A DNA stretch of 64,000 nucleotides from Shewanella zhangzhouensis (GTDB lineage: Bacteria > Pseudomonadota > Gammaproteobacteria > Enterobacterales > Shewanellaceae). Position 1 is the stretch's first letter. Each line of letters starts with the position of its first letter. Location: assembly GCF_019457615.1 (NCBI RefSeq), contig NZ_CP080414.1, forward strand, positions 3,222,501-3,286,500, in the 5' to 3' direction. Under the pieces are notes generated by a model. It was not told where the DNA came from. It did not search any database and saw nothing but the letters and a program-made list of their open reading frames with translations. Of this stretch, positions 34,268 through 42,477 are shown piece after piece. Made by a program: the position numbers and the translations under genes.

Positions 34268-35359
34268 TTACCCCTGCTCGTCCGCCAGTGCCGCCAACAG
34301 ATCGGCCTGGTGTTCCTGTACTATGGGTTCGATAAGGGCGTTCAAATCCCCTTCCATCACCTCGTTCAGGCGATACAGGGTCAGGTTGATACGATGGTCG
34401 CTCACCCGCCCCTGAGGGAAGTTGTAAGTGCGAATACGTTCAGAACGGTCGCCACTGCCCACCAGGTTACGGCGGGTGGTAGCTTCGGCGCTGCGGCGCT
34501 TCTCGTCTTCGGCCGCCTGCAAACGGGCCACCAGCACAGACATGGCTCGTGCCTTGTTTTTGTGCTGCGAGCGCTCATCCTGACACTCCACCACAGTGCC
34601 CGTGGGCAAGTGAGTGATACGGATGGCCGAGTCGGTTTTGTTCACGTGCTGACCACCGGCGCCCGAGGCGCGGAAGGTGTCGATACGCAGCTCGGATGGG
34701 TTGATTTCCACCGCTTCGGCTTCGGGCACTTCGTGCAGTACCGCTACCGTACAGGCTGAGGTGTGTACCCGCCCCTGGGATTCGGTTTCGGGTACCCTTT
34801 GTACCCTGTGGCCACCGGACTCAAATTTGAGTTTGCCATATACGCCATCACCGCTGAAACGGGCAATCACTTCTTTATAGCCACCATGTTCGCCTTCGTT
34901 GGCGCTCATGATTTCCACCTGCCAGCGCTGTGTTTCGGCATAACGGCTGTACATACGGAACAAGTCACCGGCAAAAATCGCGGCTTCGTCGCCACCGGCG
35001 CCGGCGCGGATTTCCACAAAGGCGTTGGCTTCGTCGTTGGGGTCTTTGGGCAGCAGCAGGATTTGCAGCTCGGCTTCGAGCAGCTCCAGACTGGCTTTGG
35101 CGGATTTGATTTCTTCCAGGGCCATTTCTTTAAGCTCAGGGTCGTCCTCTTCCAGCATTTCTTTGGCGGTTTCCAGGTCGGCCACCGCCTGCTGATAAGC
35201 CTTGAAGCCTTTTACCACGTCTTCAAGCTGGGCGTATTCTTTGGACAGGGTGCGAAAACGGTCCTGATCGGAAATGATGCTGGCGTCGCTGAGCAGCGCC
35301 AATACTTCTTCATTGCGCTCGAGCAAGCCTTCCAGCTTGCGGATGACGGATTCCTTCAT
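34268..35359 (-). CDS. prfA: peptide chain release factor 1
   Basis: 363-residue RF1 recognising UAA and UAG stop codons. It has the GGQ hydrolysis motif (ASGAGGQHVNKTDSAI) and the class-1 release factor domains at normal spacing. It is between hemA (16 bp) and prmC (3 bp) in the conserved operon. Confidence 0.98.
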   Translation of the reverse strand: MKESVIRKLEGLLERNEEVLALLSDASIISDQDRFRTLSKEYAQLEDVVKGFKAYQQAVADLETAKEMLEEDDPELKEMALEEIKSAKASLELLEAELQILLLPKDPNDEANAFVEIRAGAGGDEAAIFAGDLFRMYSRYAETQRWQVEIMSANEGEHGGYKEVIARFSGDGVYGKLKFESGGHRVQRVPETESQGRVHTSACTVAVLHEVPEAEAVEINPSELRIDTFRASGAGGQHVNKTDSAIRITHLPTGTVVECQDERSQHKNKARAMSVLVARLQAAEDEKRRSAEATTRRNLVGSGDRSERIRTYNFPQGRVSDHRINLTLYRLNEVMEGDLNALIEPIVQEHQADLLAALADEQG

Positions 35360-35375
35360 TTAACTCTCAAAAGTC

Positions 35376-36626
35376 TCAGTGTTTATCCAGGCCGAGCGCG
35401 GTCCGAAGTTGCCCCAGAGTATTGAGGTCCCCCTGACGACTGGCAGTCGTCAGGGCCTGAGTCGGTGCATGGATCAAGCGATTGGTCAGCTTGTTGGCAA
35501 GCTCCAGAATAACCTGCTCGCCATCGGCCCCCTGCGCCAGCTTGTTGAGGGCCCGTTCTACCAATTCATCTTTGATTGCCATACTGGCAGTGCGATATTC
35601 GCGAATACTGTCTACCGACTCCAGTGAGCGGATCCAATCCATAAACAGGAAAGATTGCTCCTGGGCGATTACTTCGGCTTGCTCGGCCGCCTCCTTTCGG
35701 GAGGCCATATTCTGTTCGATGATGCTCTGCAGATCGTCGACCGTGTACAGGAAGGCATCGTCGAGTTCACCGACTTCTGCCTCAATATCACGAGGAACTG
35801 CTATATCAACCAACAACATAGGTTGATGTCGACGCTGCTTGAGTGCCTTTTCTACCATGCCTTTGCCAAGTATGGGCAGCGGGCTGGCGGTAGAGGATAT
35901 CACGATATCGGCCTTTGGGAGAAAATCCGGAATCTGCGAGAGCGTAATGGCGGTGGCGCCAAACTCTTCGCACATGGCTTGGGCGCGCTCCACGGTACGG
36001 TTGGCCACCACCATGGATGACACCCCATTTTCTTTGAGGTGTCTGGCTACCAGCTCTATGGTTTCACCGGCACCAATCAGCAATACCTTGGTGGAGGCCA
36101 GTGAGGAGAAGATGTGTTTGGCCATGCTGACGGCGGCAAAGGCCACAGACACGGCGGCGGTACCGATTTCAGTTTCGGTACGGACTTTTTTGGCAACCGA
36201 GAAGGTGCTTTGGAAAAGGCGGTCCAGGGTGACGGCCACAGTGCCGGCCTCTTTGGCCTTGGCAAAAGACTGCTTCACCTGACCGAGAATTTGCGGCTCG
36301 CCCAGCACCAGAGAGTCCAGTCCCGAGGCTACCCGCATCAAGTGCCGTACCGCTTCCTGTCCCTCATGATGATAGACACAGGGCATCAGCTCGTCGTGGC
36401 CCAGATTGTGGTAGCTCTCCAGCCAATGGATCACTTCCTCTGCACGGGCATTGTTGCAATAGAGTTCGGTACGGTTACAGGTAGAGACAATCACCGCCTC
36501 ATTGGATGAGGTGGTACAGGCGAGGCTTCGCATCGCATCATGGATTTTGTCCGGGGAGAAGGCGACCTTTTCGCGAAGATCGACGGTGGCCGTTTTATGG
36601 TTTATCCCGATTGCTACAAGGCTCAT
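35376..36626 (-). CDS. hemA: glutamyl-tRNA reductase
   Basis: 416-residue NADPH enzyme that reduces glutamyl-tRNA(Glu) to glutamate-1-semialdehyde, the first committed step of haem synthesis by the C5 route. The catalytic Cys lies in VSTCNRTELYC, the NADPH site in VLLIGAGETIELVARHL, and the helical dimerisation domain is C-terminal. It is first in the prfA-prmC-sirB operon and divergent from lolB. A weak -10 (TAGAAT, 36671-36676 on the minus strand) precedes it. Confidence 0.98.
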   Translation of the reverse strand: MSLVAIGINHKTATVDLREKVAFSPDKIHDAMRSLACTTSSNEAVIVSTCNRTELYCNNARAEEVIHWLESYHNLGHDELMPCVYHHEGQEAVRHLMRVASGLDSLVLGEPQILGQVKQSFAKAKEAGTVAVTLDRLFQSTFSVAKKVRTETEIGTAAVSVAFAAVSMAKHIFSSLASTKVLLIGAGETIELVARHLKENGVSSMVVANRTVERAQAMCEEFGATAITLSQIPDFLPKADIVISSTASPLPILGKGMVEKALKQRRHQPMLLVDIAVPRDIEAEVGELDDAFLYTVDDLQSIIEQNMASRKEAAEQAEVIAQEQSFLFMDWIRSLESVDSIREYRTASMAIKDELVERALNKLAQGADGEQVILELANKLTNRLIHAPTQALTTASRQGDLNTLGQLRTALGLDKH

Positions 36627-36801
36627 CTGACTCTTTCTGGATCCTGTGCGGCGCTTGTGTGAATTACGCCATTCTACTGAATTGGGGCCATTAAAAACAG
36701 AATAGGCTTAACAAAACCGAATAAAGATCTCTGTTGTTATCCACTTTTTCCATTAATGCGGGGGTGAAACCCGTCCGCAGCCAAAAAGCGGGTAAGGCCA
36801 T

Positions 36802-36810
36802 TGGTATAAT
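36802..36810 (+). promoter_or_regulatory. extended -10 promoter for lolB-ispE
   Basis: TGG-TATAAT is a perfect -10 with the extended TG element, 45 bp before the lolB ATG. No good -35 is seen, as is common for extended -10 promoters. Confidence 0.6.
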
Positions 36811-36855
36811 TTTTAAAGCCCTCGTATCATAAGGACTTATTTAATTCAGTCATAG

Positions 36856-37479
36856 ATGATTAACTTGCGCCGATTCACAAAATTCACTCTTGCTGGCCTC
36901 ACCGCCCTTTCTCTGCTCGGTGGTTGCAGCCTCACGCCACAGGTCTCGCTGCAGCCTGTGAGTGTGCAAAACGCCAGTGATGCCAAGGCCTGGGAGCTTA
37001 AAGGCAAGCTGCTTATTCGCACCAATGGCGACAAGGTTTCGGCTAACCTCTTCTGGCTCAATACCCCCGACAATGCCGAACTCAGACTCACCAGCATGCT
37101 GGGCACCACTGTGCTGCTGCTGACTCAAAACCGGGATGGCGCCACTCTGGAAGTGGATGGCAAGCGCTACTCAGACCTGAGCCCACAGCGGCTGCTGGAC
37201 GGTTTAAGCGGTTTTACCCTGCCCATCGATGCCCTGCCCTATTGGATAACCGGACAGCCGATGGCGGGTGACCAAGTCGAGTACGATAGCCTCAATCGCC
37301 CCAAGACCATTATCAGTGCCGATGGCCTGTGGACCATCAGTATTGCCGGTTGGCAAACCCAGAGTGGTGCATCTGTGCCGCGCACGCTGGACCTCAAACA
37401 CGCCAGCGCCGCGATTAAGCTGCAAACCAACGAATGGCAGGCACTGGCCAGTGCCCAAGGTTCGAAAGGAGCCCAATAA
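36856..37479 (+). CDS. lolB: outer-membrane lipoprotein receptor LolB
   Basis: 207-residue lipoprotein (lipobox LLGGC, Cys24) that receives lipoproteins from LolA and inserts them into the outer membrane. AWELKGKLLIRTNGDKVSANLFWLN and LDGLSGFTLPIDALPYWITG match the family, including the beta-barrel half-fold. It overlaps ispE by TAATG, an arrangement shared with E. coli. Confidence 0.96.
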   Translation: MINLRRFTKFTLAGLTALSLLGGCSLTPQVSLQPVSVQNASDAKAWELKGKLLIRTNGDKVSANLFWLNTPDNAELRLTSMLGTTVLLLTQNRDGATLEVDGKRYSDLSPQRLLDGLSGFTLPIDALPYWITGQPMAGDQVEYDSLNRPKTIISADGLWTISIAGWQTQSGASVPRTLDLKHASAAIKLQTNEWQALASAQGSKGAQ

Positions 37480-38327
37480 TGCCTGTATCCCTTGCCTGGC
37501 CTGCTCCGGCAAAGCTCAATCTGTTTTTGCACATCAATGGCCGCTTGCCCAGCGGCTACCATGAGCTGCAAACCCTGTTTCAGTTTATCGACCACGGCGA
37601 CTGGCTGGATTTTAAAGTGCTGAGCACGCCAGAGTTGAAACTGCACTCCAACCTCGGCCAAGTTGTCCCCGACAGCGATAACTTAATTCTGAAAGCCGCA
37701 AAATCTTTGCAGAATGTCACAGGTTGCACCAAAGGCGCCGAGATCTGGCTCGACAAGCGCCTGCCCATGGGCGGCGGGCTTGGCGGCGGTTCATCGGATG
37801 CCGCTACCACACTGGTGGCGCTCAATGCCCTGTGGCAGCTGGGTTTGGATAAAAAAGCCCTGATGGAAATCGGCTTAACGCTGGGCGCTGATGTGCCTGT
37901 TTTTATTAACGGAATCGCGGCTTTCGCCGAAGGTGTCGGCGAAAAATTGCAACCTGTTACCGTGGCCGAACCATGGTATCTGGTATTGGTACCAGACGCC
38001 CATGTATCCACCGCCGACGTATTTCAGCACCCTGATTTACCTAGGAATACCCCCAAATTGGACATGGCCTCACTCGGCCCTGAACGCTGGTCAAATGACT
38101 GCCAGGCGTTGGTCTGTGCCAAATACCCCCAAGTTGCCAATGCCTTAAGCTGGCTGGTAGAATATGCGCCGTCCAGAATGACCGGAACCGGTGCATGCGT
38201 GTTCGGGGAATTCGACTCGCAGCAGGCCGCGCTGGAGGCGTTGGCTAAAAAGCCATCTGATATGCAGGGCTTTGTTGCGAAAGGACTGAATCGTTCGCCG
38301 TTGGAGTTGAGACTCGCTCAGCTTTAA
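37479..38327 (+). CDS. ispE: 4-(cytidine 5'-diphospho)-2-C-methyl-D-erythritol kinase
   Basis: 282-residue GHMP kinase of the MEP isoprenoid pathway. It has WPAPAKLNLFLHINGRLPSGYHELQT at the N-terminus (residues 7-32) and the ATP-binding PMGGGLGGGSSDAA. The start at 37479 overlaps the lolB stop and has AAAGGAG upstream; the frame is open 15 codons earlier inside lolB. Confidence 0.97.
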   Translation: MPVSLAWPAPAKLNLFLHINGRLPSGYHELQTLFQFIDHGDWLDFKVLSTPELKLHSNLGQVVPDSDNLILKAAKSLQNVTGCTKGAEIWLDKRLPMGGGLGGGSSDAATTLVALNALWQLGLDKKALMEIGLTLGADVPVFINGIAAFAEGVGEKLQPVTVAEPWYLVLVPDAHVSTADVFQHPDLPRNTPKLDMASLGPERWSNDCQALVCAKYPQVANALSWLVEYAPSRMTGTGACVFGEFDSQQAALEALAKKPSDMQGFVAKGLNRSPLELRLAQL

Positions 38328-38406
38328 ACTACTTCTGCGCTGCACGCCAGGGAACGCGCGGCAGCAGCTACACTAAAATATCAAGCAAACGCCTGAGGTT
38401 CATACA

Positions 38407-39354
38407 GTGCCCGACATCAAGCTCTTTGCTGGGAATGCTACCCCCAGTCTCGCGAAAAAGATTGCCGACCGTTTATTTTGCAAACTTGGAGAGGCTGAGG
38501 TAGGCCGTTTCAGTGACGGTGAAATCAGTGTCCAGATCAACGAAAATGTACGTGGTGCTGATGTTTTCATCATTCAATCCACTTGCGCCCCCACCAATGA
38601 CAACCTGATGGAACTCATTGTGATGGTAGACGCCCTGCGCCGCGCCTCAGCAGGTCGTATCACAGCCGTAATTCCTTACTTCGGTTATGCCCGTCAGGAC
38701 CGCCGCGTGCGCTCTGCCCGTGTGCCTATCACCGCCAAAGTAGTTGCTGACTTCCTGTCCAGCGTAGGTGTTGACCGCGTGCTGACCTGTGACCTGCACG
38801 CCGAGCAGATCCAGGGCTTCTTCGACGTACCGGTAGACAACGTGTTCGGTAGCCCGGTGCTGCTGGAAGACATGGTTGCCAAGAAGCTGGACAACCCTGT
38901 GGTTGTGTCTCCGGACATCGGTGGCGTTGTACGCGCCCGCGCCGTTGCCAAGCTGCTGAACGATTCCGATCTGGCTATCATCGACAAGCGTCGCCCACAG
39001 GCCAACGTGGCTCAGGTAATGCACATCATCGGTGACGTTGAAGGCCGTGACTGCATCATCGTTGACGACATGATTGATACCGGTGGCACCCTGTGCAAAG
39101 CCGCCGAAGCCCTGAAAGAACATGGTGCCAACCGCGTATTCGCTTACGCCACTCACCCAGTGTTCTCTGGCAAGGCCGCAGAAAACATCAAGAACTCTGT
39201 GATTGATGAAGTGATTGTGACCGACACAGTACCTCTGAGCGAAGAGATGATGAAAGTAGGCAAAGTCAGCCAGCTGACCATGTCAGCCCTGCTTGCCGAA
39301 GCCATCCGCCGCGTGAGCAACGAAGAGTCTATCTCTGCCATGTTTCAGCACTGA
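38407..39354 (+). CDS. prs: ribose-phosphate pyrophosphokinase
   Basis: 315-residue PRPP synthetase that supplies PRPP for nucleotides, His, Trp and NAD. The start codon is GTG at 38407 with GAGG upstream; the N-terminus PDIKLFAGNATP matches E. coli. It has the catalytic DLHAEQIQGFFDVPVDN and the PRPP loop VDDMIDTGGTL. The 79-bp gap after ispE and a strong terminator after it suggest its own transcript. In E. coli the tRNA genes are not between prs and ychF in this number, but the neighbourhood is comparable. Confidence 0.98.
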   Translation: MPDIKLFAGNATPSLAKKIADRLFCKLGEAEVGRFSDGEISVQINENVRGADVFIIQSTCAPTNDNLMELIVMVDALRRASAGRITAVIPYFGYARQDRRVRSARVPITAKVVADFLSSVGVDRVLTCDLHAEQIQGFFDVPVDNVFGSPVLLEDMVAKKLDNPVVVSPDIGGVVRARAVAKLLNDSDLAIIDKRRPQANVAQVMHIIGDVEGRDCIIVDDMIDTGGTLCKAAEALKEHGANRVFAYATHPVFSGKAAENIKNSVIDEVIVTDTVPLSEEMMKVGKVSQLTMSALLAEAIRRVSNEESISAMFQH

Positions 39355-39402
39355 TAGCCCCGGCACCGGTTAATGAGCCGGCACCCGCTGTCTGCCCATG
39401 GC

Positions 39403-39432
39403 AAAAAACGCATCCTCAGGGGTGCGTTTTTT
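39403..39432 (+). terminator. prs terminator
   Basis: Stem AAAAAACGCATCC/GGGTGCGTTTTTT (with one G-T pair) and a run of seven T. Confidence 0.85.
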
Positions 39433-39748
39433 TATGCCTTGTCATTCTCGCCCAACCCCGTATGTGCTTTTCCTTTGAACTCTGCTTTTCCCTTAAATCC
39501 TGCTTTTCCTTTGCGATAGGACGTGCCTAGGTCTTTTACAGCACCCGCACCTTCTCTTAATGAAAAGACGCTGAATGAAAAGACTCTGACTAGCCTCTAA
39601 GCACATCGCACTGAGACAGCCATGAGTGGGCCACCACTGCAGCCGGAAACGGCCATAGCACGCCGCAGGCTTCTTCGCAGGAGCTTCACAGCAGCAAAAC
39701 TGTTTACACGGGAGAATTGGCGTAAAAGCCGAGAAATGACCAAACAAA
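39433..39748. other. 316-bp non-coding stretch with short degenerate repeats
   Basis: Between the prs terminator and the tRNA terminator no convincing gene is seen. CTTTTCC occurs three times at roughly 18-bp steps (about 39468-39512), each preceded by TG or CTG, and a short repeat of AATGAAAAGAC follows (about 39560-39585). Frames here lack a ribosome binding site and family resemblance. Confidence 0.5.
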
Positions 39749-39771
39749 AAGCCCGTCCAAAGGACGGGCTT
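39749..39771 (-). terminator. terminator of the tRNA operon
   Basis: 10-bp perfect stem AAGCCCGTCC/GGACGGGCTT with a 3-nt loop and TTTTT on the minus strand, 7 bp after the last tRNA. Confidence 0.88.
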
Positions 39772-39777
39772 CATGTA

Positions 39778-39852
39778 TGGCTGGGGTGCTAGGATTCGAA
39801 CCTAGGTATGCCGGGATCAAAACCCGGTGCCTTACCGCTTGGCGACACCCCA
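39778..39852 (-). tRNA. tRNA-Gln (anticodon TTG)
   Basis: 75 nt including encoded CCA. Acceptor TGGGGTG/CACCCCA, discriminator G, anticodon loop TTTTGAT, T-loop GGTTCGAATCC. Identical to the two other tRNA-Gln genes in the cluster. Sixth and last gene of the operon. Confidence 0.97.
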
Positions 39853-39896
39853 ATCTGGGTTCAAAAAATCCTGAATAATCGGACTCTTCGAGAATA

Positions 39897-39973
39897 TGGT
39901 AGCTACGGCGGGACTTGAACCTGCGACCCCAGCATTATGAGTGCTGTGCTCTAACCAGCTGAGCTACGTAGCC
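39897..39973 (-). tRNA. tRNA-Met (anticodon CAT, elongator)
   Basis: 77 nt with CCA. Acceptor GGCTACG/CGTAGCT gives a G1-U72 wobble; anticodon loop CTCATAA. The overall sequence resembles E. coli metT/metU elongator tRNA. It differs from the other copy by a compensated pair in the acceptor stem. Confidence 0.96.
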
Positions 39974-39974
39974 A

Positions 39975-40049
39975 TGGCTGGGGTGCTAGGATTCGAACCT
40001 AGGTATGCCGGGATCAAAACCCGGTGCCTTACCGCTTGGCGACACCCCA
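39975..40049 (-). tRNA. tRNA-Gln (anticodon TTG)
   Basis: 75 nt with CCA, identical to the copies at 39778-39852 and 40072-40146. Only one base separates it from the following tRNA-Met. Confidence 0.97.
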
Positions 40050-40071
40050 ATTTTTTTGGAAGATGGAGAGA

Positions 40072-40146
40072 TGGCTGGGGTGCTAGGATTCGAACCTAGG
40101 TATGCCGGGATCAAAACCCGGTGCCTTACCGCTTGGCGACACCCCA
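40072..40146 (-). tRNA. tRNA-Gln (anticodon TTG)
   Basis: 75 nt with CCA, third identical copy; third gene in transcription order, after tRNA-Met and tRNA-Leu. Confidence 0.97.
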
Positions 40147-40185
40147 ACAGCACTTACTTCTCCAACTAAGCGAAAGCTTAGTTCA

Positions 40186-40270
<85 letters not shown>

Positions 40271-40299
40271 TCCGGTCTCAATTTTACATCCTGACAAGA

Positions 40300-40376
40300 T
40301 GGTAGCTATGGCGGGACTTGAACCTGCGACCCCAGCATTATGAGTGCTGTGCTCTAACCAGCTGAGCTACATAGCC
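40300..40376 (-). tRNA. tRNA-Met (anticodon CAT, elongator)
   Basis: 77 nt with CCA; first gene of the operon. Acceptor GGCTATG/CATAGCT: compared with the other copy, the C-G pair at positions 6/67 is T-A, a compensated change. G1-U72 is retained. Confidence 0.96.
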
Positions 40377-40417
40377 ACTACGATTTCTCGCATCCCTCTT
40401 GGCGAGGAACGGGGCGT

Positions 40418-40446
40418 ATTATGCTGATTCACCGAAGACAGGTCAA
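40418..40446 (-). promoter_or_regulatory. sigma-70 stable-RNA promoter of the tRNA operon
   Basis: On the minus strand: -35 TTGACC (40441-40446), 17-bp spacer, -10 CATAAT (40418-40423), followed by a G/C-rich discriminator ACGCCCCG. A G/C discriminator is the known mark of promoters under stringent (ppGpp/DksA) control. Confidence 0.8.
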
Positions 40447-40550
40447 CAGCTTTTTTAGCACATTTCGCCCCAAAGATACCGTTCGCCTAATCCTTCATCA
40501 AAGCGGGTAACAGATAAGCAAAAAAGCCTGTTTCCCGCCCGACCAATGGC

Positions 40551-41642
40551 TTAGACGTTGAACAGGAAGTGCATCACATCGCCGTCTTTAACGATGTAGG
40601 TTTTACCTTCCACGCGCATCTTGCCGGCTTCTTTGGCGCCCTGCTCGCCCTTGAAGTTAATAAAATCTTCGTAGGAGATCACCTGAGCACGGATAAAACC
40701 GCGCTCGAAGTCGGTATGAATCTTACCGGCAGCCTGGGGCGCGCTGGCGCCAACAGACACAGTCCAGGCACGCACTTCTTTCACACCGGCTGTGAAGTAA
40801 GTTTGCAGGTTCAAAAGCTCATAACCGGCACGGATAACGCGATCAAGACCAGGTTCCGTCAGACCGAGATCCGCCATAAACTCGTCGCGCTCTTCGATAT
40901 CCATCTCGGCCAGCTCAGATTCGATGGCGGCACACACAGGCACTACCACGGCATTTTCTTTGGCGGCGATGGCGCGTACTGCATCCAGATGCGGGTTGTT
41001 CTCAAAGCCGTCTTCAGACACGTTGGCGATGTACATGGTTGGCTTCAGGGTCAGCAGGTTCAGATAAGCCACTGCAGCCAGCTCTTCCTTGGACAGTTCC
41101 AAAGAGCGCAGCATCTTGCCTTCATCCAGCACAGGGCGCAGCTTTTCAAGCACATCCACTTCGAACTTGGCTTCTTTGTCGCCGCCCTTGGCACGCTTTT
41201 GCTGACGCACAATGGCACGTTCAACGCTGTCGAGGTCTGCCAGTGCCAGCTCGGTGTTGATGACTTCGATGTCGCCGGCTGGGTCAACGCGGTTGGCCAC
41301 GTGCACAATGTTCTCGTTCTCAAAGCAGCGCACCACATGGCCGATAGCTTCGGTTTCGCGGATGTTGGCCAAAAACTTGTTGCCCAGGCCCTCGCCCTTG
41401 GAGGCGCCGGCTACCAGACCGGCGATGTCCACAAACTCCATGGACGTCGGGATAACACGCTCAGGCTTCACAATGGCGGCCAATTCGTCCAAACGTGGGT
41501 CTGGCATTGGCACTACGCCGGTGTTTGGCTCGATGGTACAAAACGGAAAGTTTGCCGCTTCAATACCGGCCTTGGTCAGCGCGTTGAAGAGCGTTGATTT
41601 ACCAACGTTGGGCAGACCAACGATGCCACATTTAAAACCCAT
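40551..41642 (-). CDS. ychF: redox-regulated ribosome-associated ATPase YchF
   Basis: 363-residue Obg-family P-loop protein. Walker A is GLPNVGKSTLFNALT. The usual NKxD base-recognition motif is replaced by NVSE (TMYIANVSEDG), which explains ATP rather than GTP preference in this family. A TGS-like C-terminal domain is present (REVRAWTVSVGASAPQAAGKIH). It follows pth by 37 bp, the conserved order. Confidence 0.98.
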   Translation of the reverse strand: MGFKCGIVGLPNVGKSTLFNALTKAGIEAANFPFCTIEPNTGVVPMPDPRLDELAAIVKPERVIPTSMEFVDIAGLVAGASKGEGLGNKFLANIRETEAIGHVVRCFENENIVHVANRVDPAGDIEVINTELALADLDSVERAIVRQQKRAKGGDKEAKFEVDVLEKLRPVLDEGKMLRSLELSKEELAAVAYLNLLTLKPTMYIANVSEDGFENNPHLDAVRAIAAKENAVVVPVCAAIESELAEMDIEERDEFMADLGLTEPGLDRVIRAGYELLNLQTYFTAGVKEVRAWTVSVGASAPQAAGKIHTDFERGFIRAQVISYEDFINFKGEQGAKEAGKMRVEGKTYIVKDGDVMHFLFNV

Positions 41643-41679
41643 AGCTATAACCCTTTATTTGACTTACTTGCTTAACTGA

Positions 41680-42267
41680 TTATTCGGCCTTGAAGGAATG
41701 CAATCTGTGCATTGCCTTGGTCATGTCTAGCTTGAACAGGACTTCGGTGCTGCGCACGGCTTCATCGATAGCCGCATTCATCTTTTCCTGTTCGGTCGCG
41801 GGCGCCTTACCCAGCACATACCCACTGACCTTGTTTTTGTCGCCCGGATGGCCAATGCCTATCCGCAAGCGGTAGAAATTTTTGTTGTTGCCCATCTTGG
41901 CAATGATGTCTTTAAGACCATTGTGGCCGCCGTGCCCACCACCCAACTTGAACTTGGCCACACCGGGCTCCATGTCCAGCTCGTCATGGGCAACCAGAAT
42001 TTGCTCTGGCTCGATGCGGAAAAAATTCGCCAATGCCGCCACCGACTTGCCACTTAAGTTCATAAAGGTTGAGGGGATCAGCAAACGCACATCCTTACCA
42101 CAGAGGATTGCCCTTGCCGTTAAACCGAAATACTTGGGATCCGGCGCCAGACTCACATTGGCTATGCGGGCCAACTCCTGGACGTACCAGGCACCCGCAT
42201 TATGGCGGGTTTGAGCGTATTCCGCCCCTGGGTTAGCCAGGCCCACAATCAGTTTAATATCGCACAT
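41680..42267 (-). CDS. pth: peptidyl-tRNA hydrolase
   Basis: 195-residue enzyme recycling peptidyl-tRNA. It has VGLANPGAEYAQTRHNAG with the catalytic His, then FMNLSGKSV, HDELDMEPGVAKFKLGGGHGGHNGLKDI (residues 93-120) and RLRIGIGHPG. The length is normal. It is co-transcribed with ychF. Confidence 0.98.
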   Translation of the reverse strand: MCDIKLIVGLANPGAEYAQTRHNAGAWYVQELARIANVSLAPDPKYFGLTARAILCGKDVRLLIPSTFMNLSGKSVAALANFFRIEPEQILVAHDELDMEPGVAKFKLGGGHGGHNGLKDIIAKMGNNKNFYRLRIGIGHPGDKNKVSGYVLGKAPATEQEKMNAAIDEAVRSTEVLFKLDMTKAMHRLHSFKAE

Positions 42268-42439
42268 GGAAAACAGAACTCTTGTCCTGAACCCGTTTCA
42301 GGCTAGGCCAAAACCCGGGCACTGGTGTTGAAAACGGCGCATTTTAGCACCCAATTGCACGTCCCAACAAATAAAAGGCGCAACAAAGGGAAAGAGACAA
42401 TGAAGCAAAGGAGCTTGGGGATTGCGAGTGGCATTTACA

Positions 42440-42463
42440 CCAAGGCGCCCTGGGGCGCCTTGG
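42440..42463 (-). terminator. G/C-rich hairpin after ubiF
   Basis: 10-bp perfect stem CCAAGGCGCC/GGCGCCTTGG with a tetraloop, 14 bp beyond the ubiF stop. No clear T-run follows on the minus strand, so it may be a 3'-end stabiliser or a weak terminator. Confidence 0.45.
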
Positions 42464-42477
42464 CTGAAACCAGGAGC

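Noticed and set aside
39493..39774. 93-codon frame on the - strand between prs and the tRNA genes
   Set aside because: No ribosome binding site, Cys/Pro-rich low-quality translation, and it runs through the tRNA terminator.
40569..41597. 342-codon open frame opposite ychF
   Set aside because: Antisense shadow of a conserved gene, with no domain.
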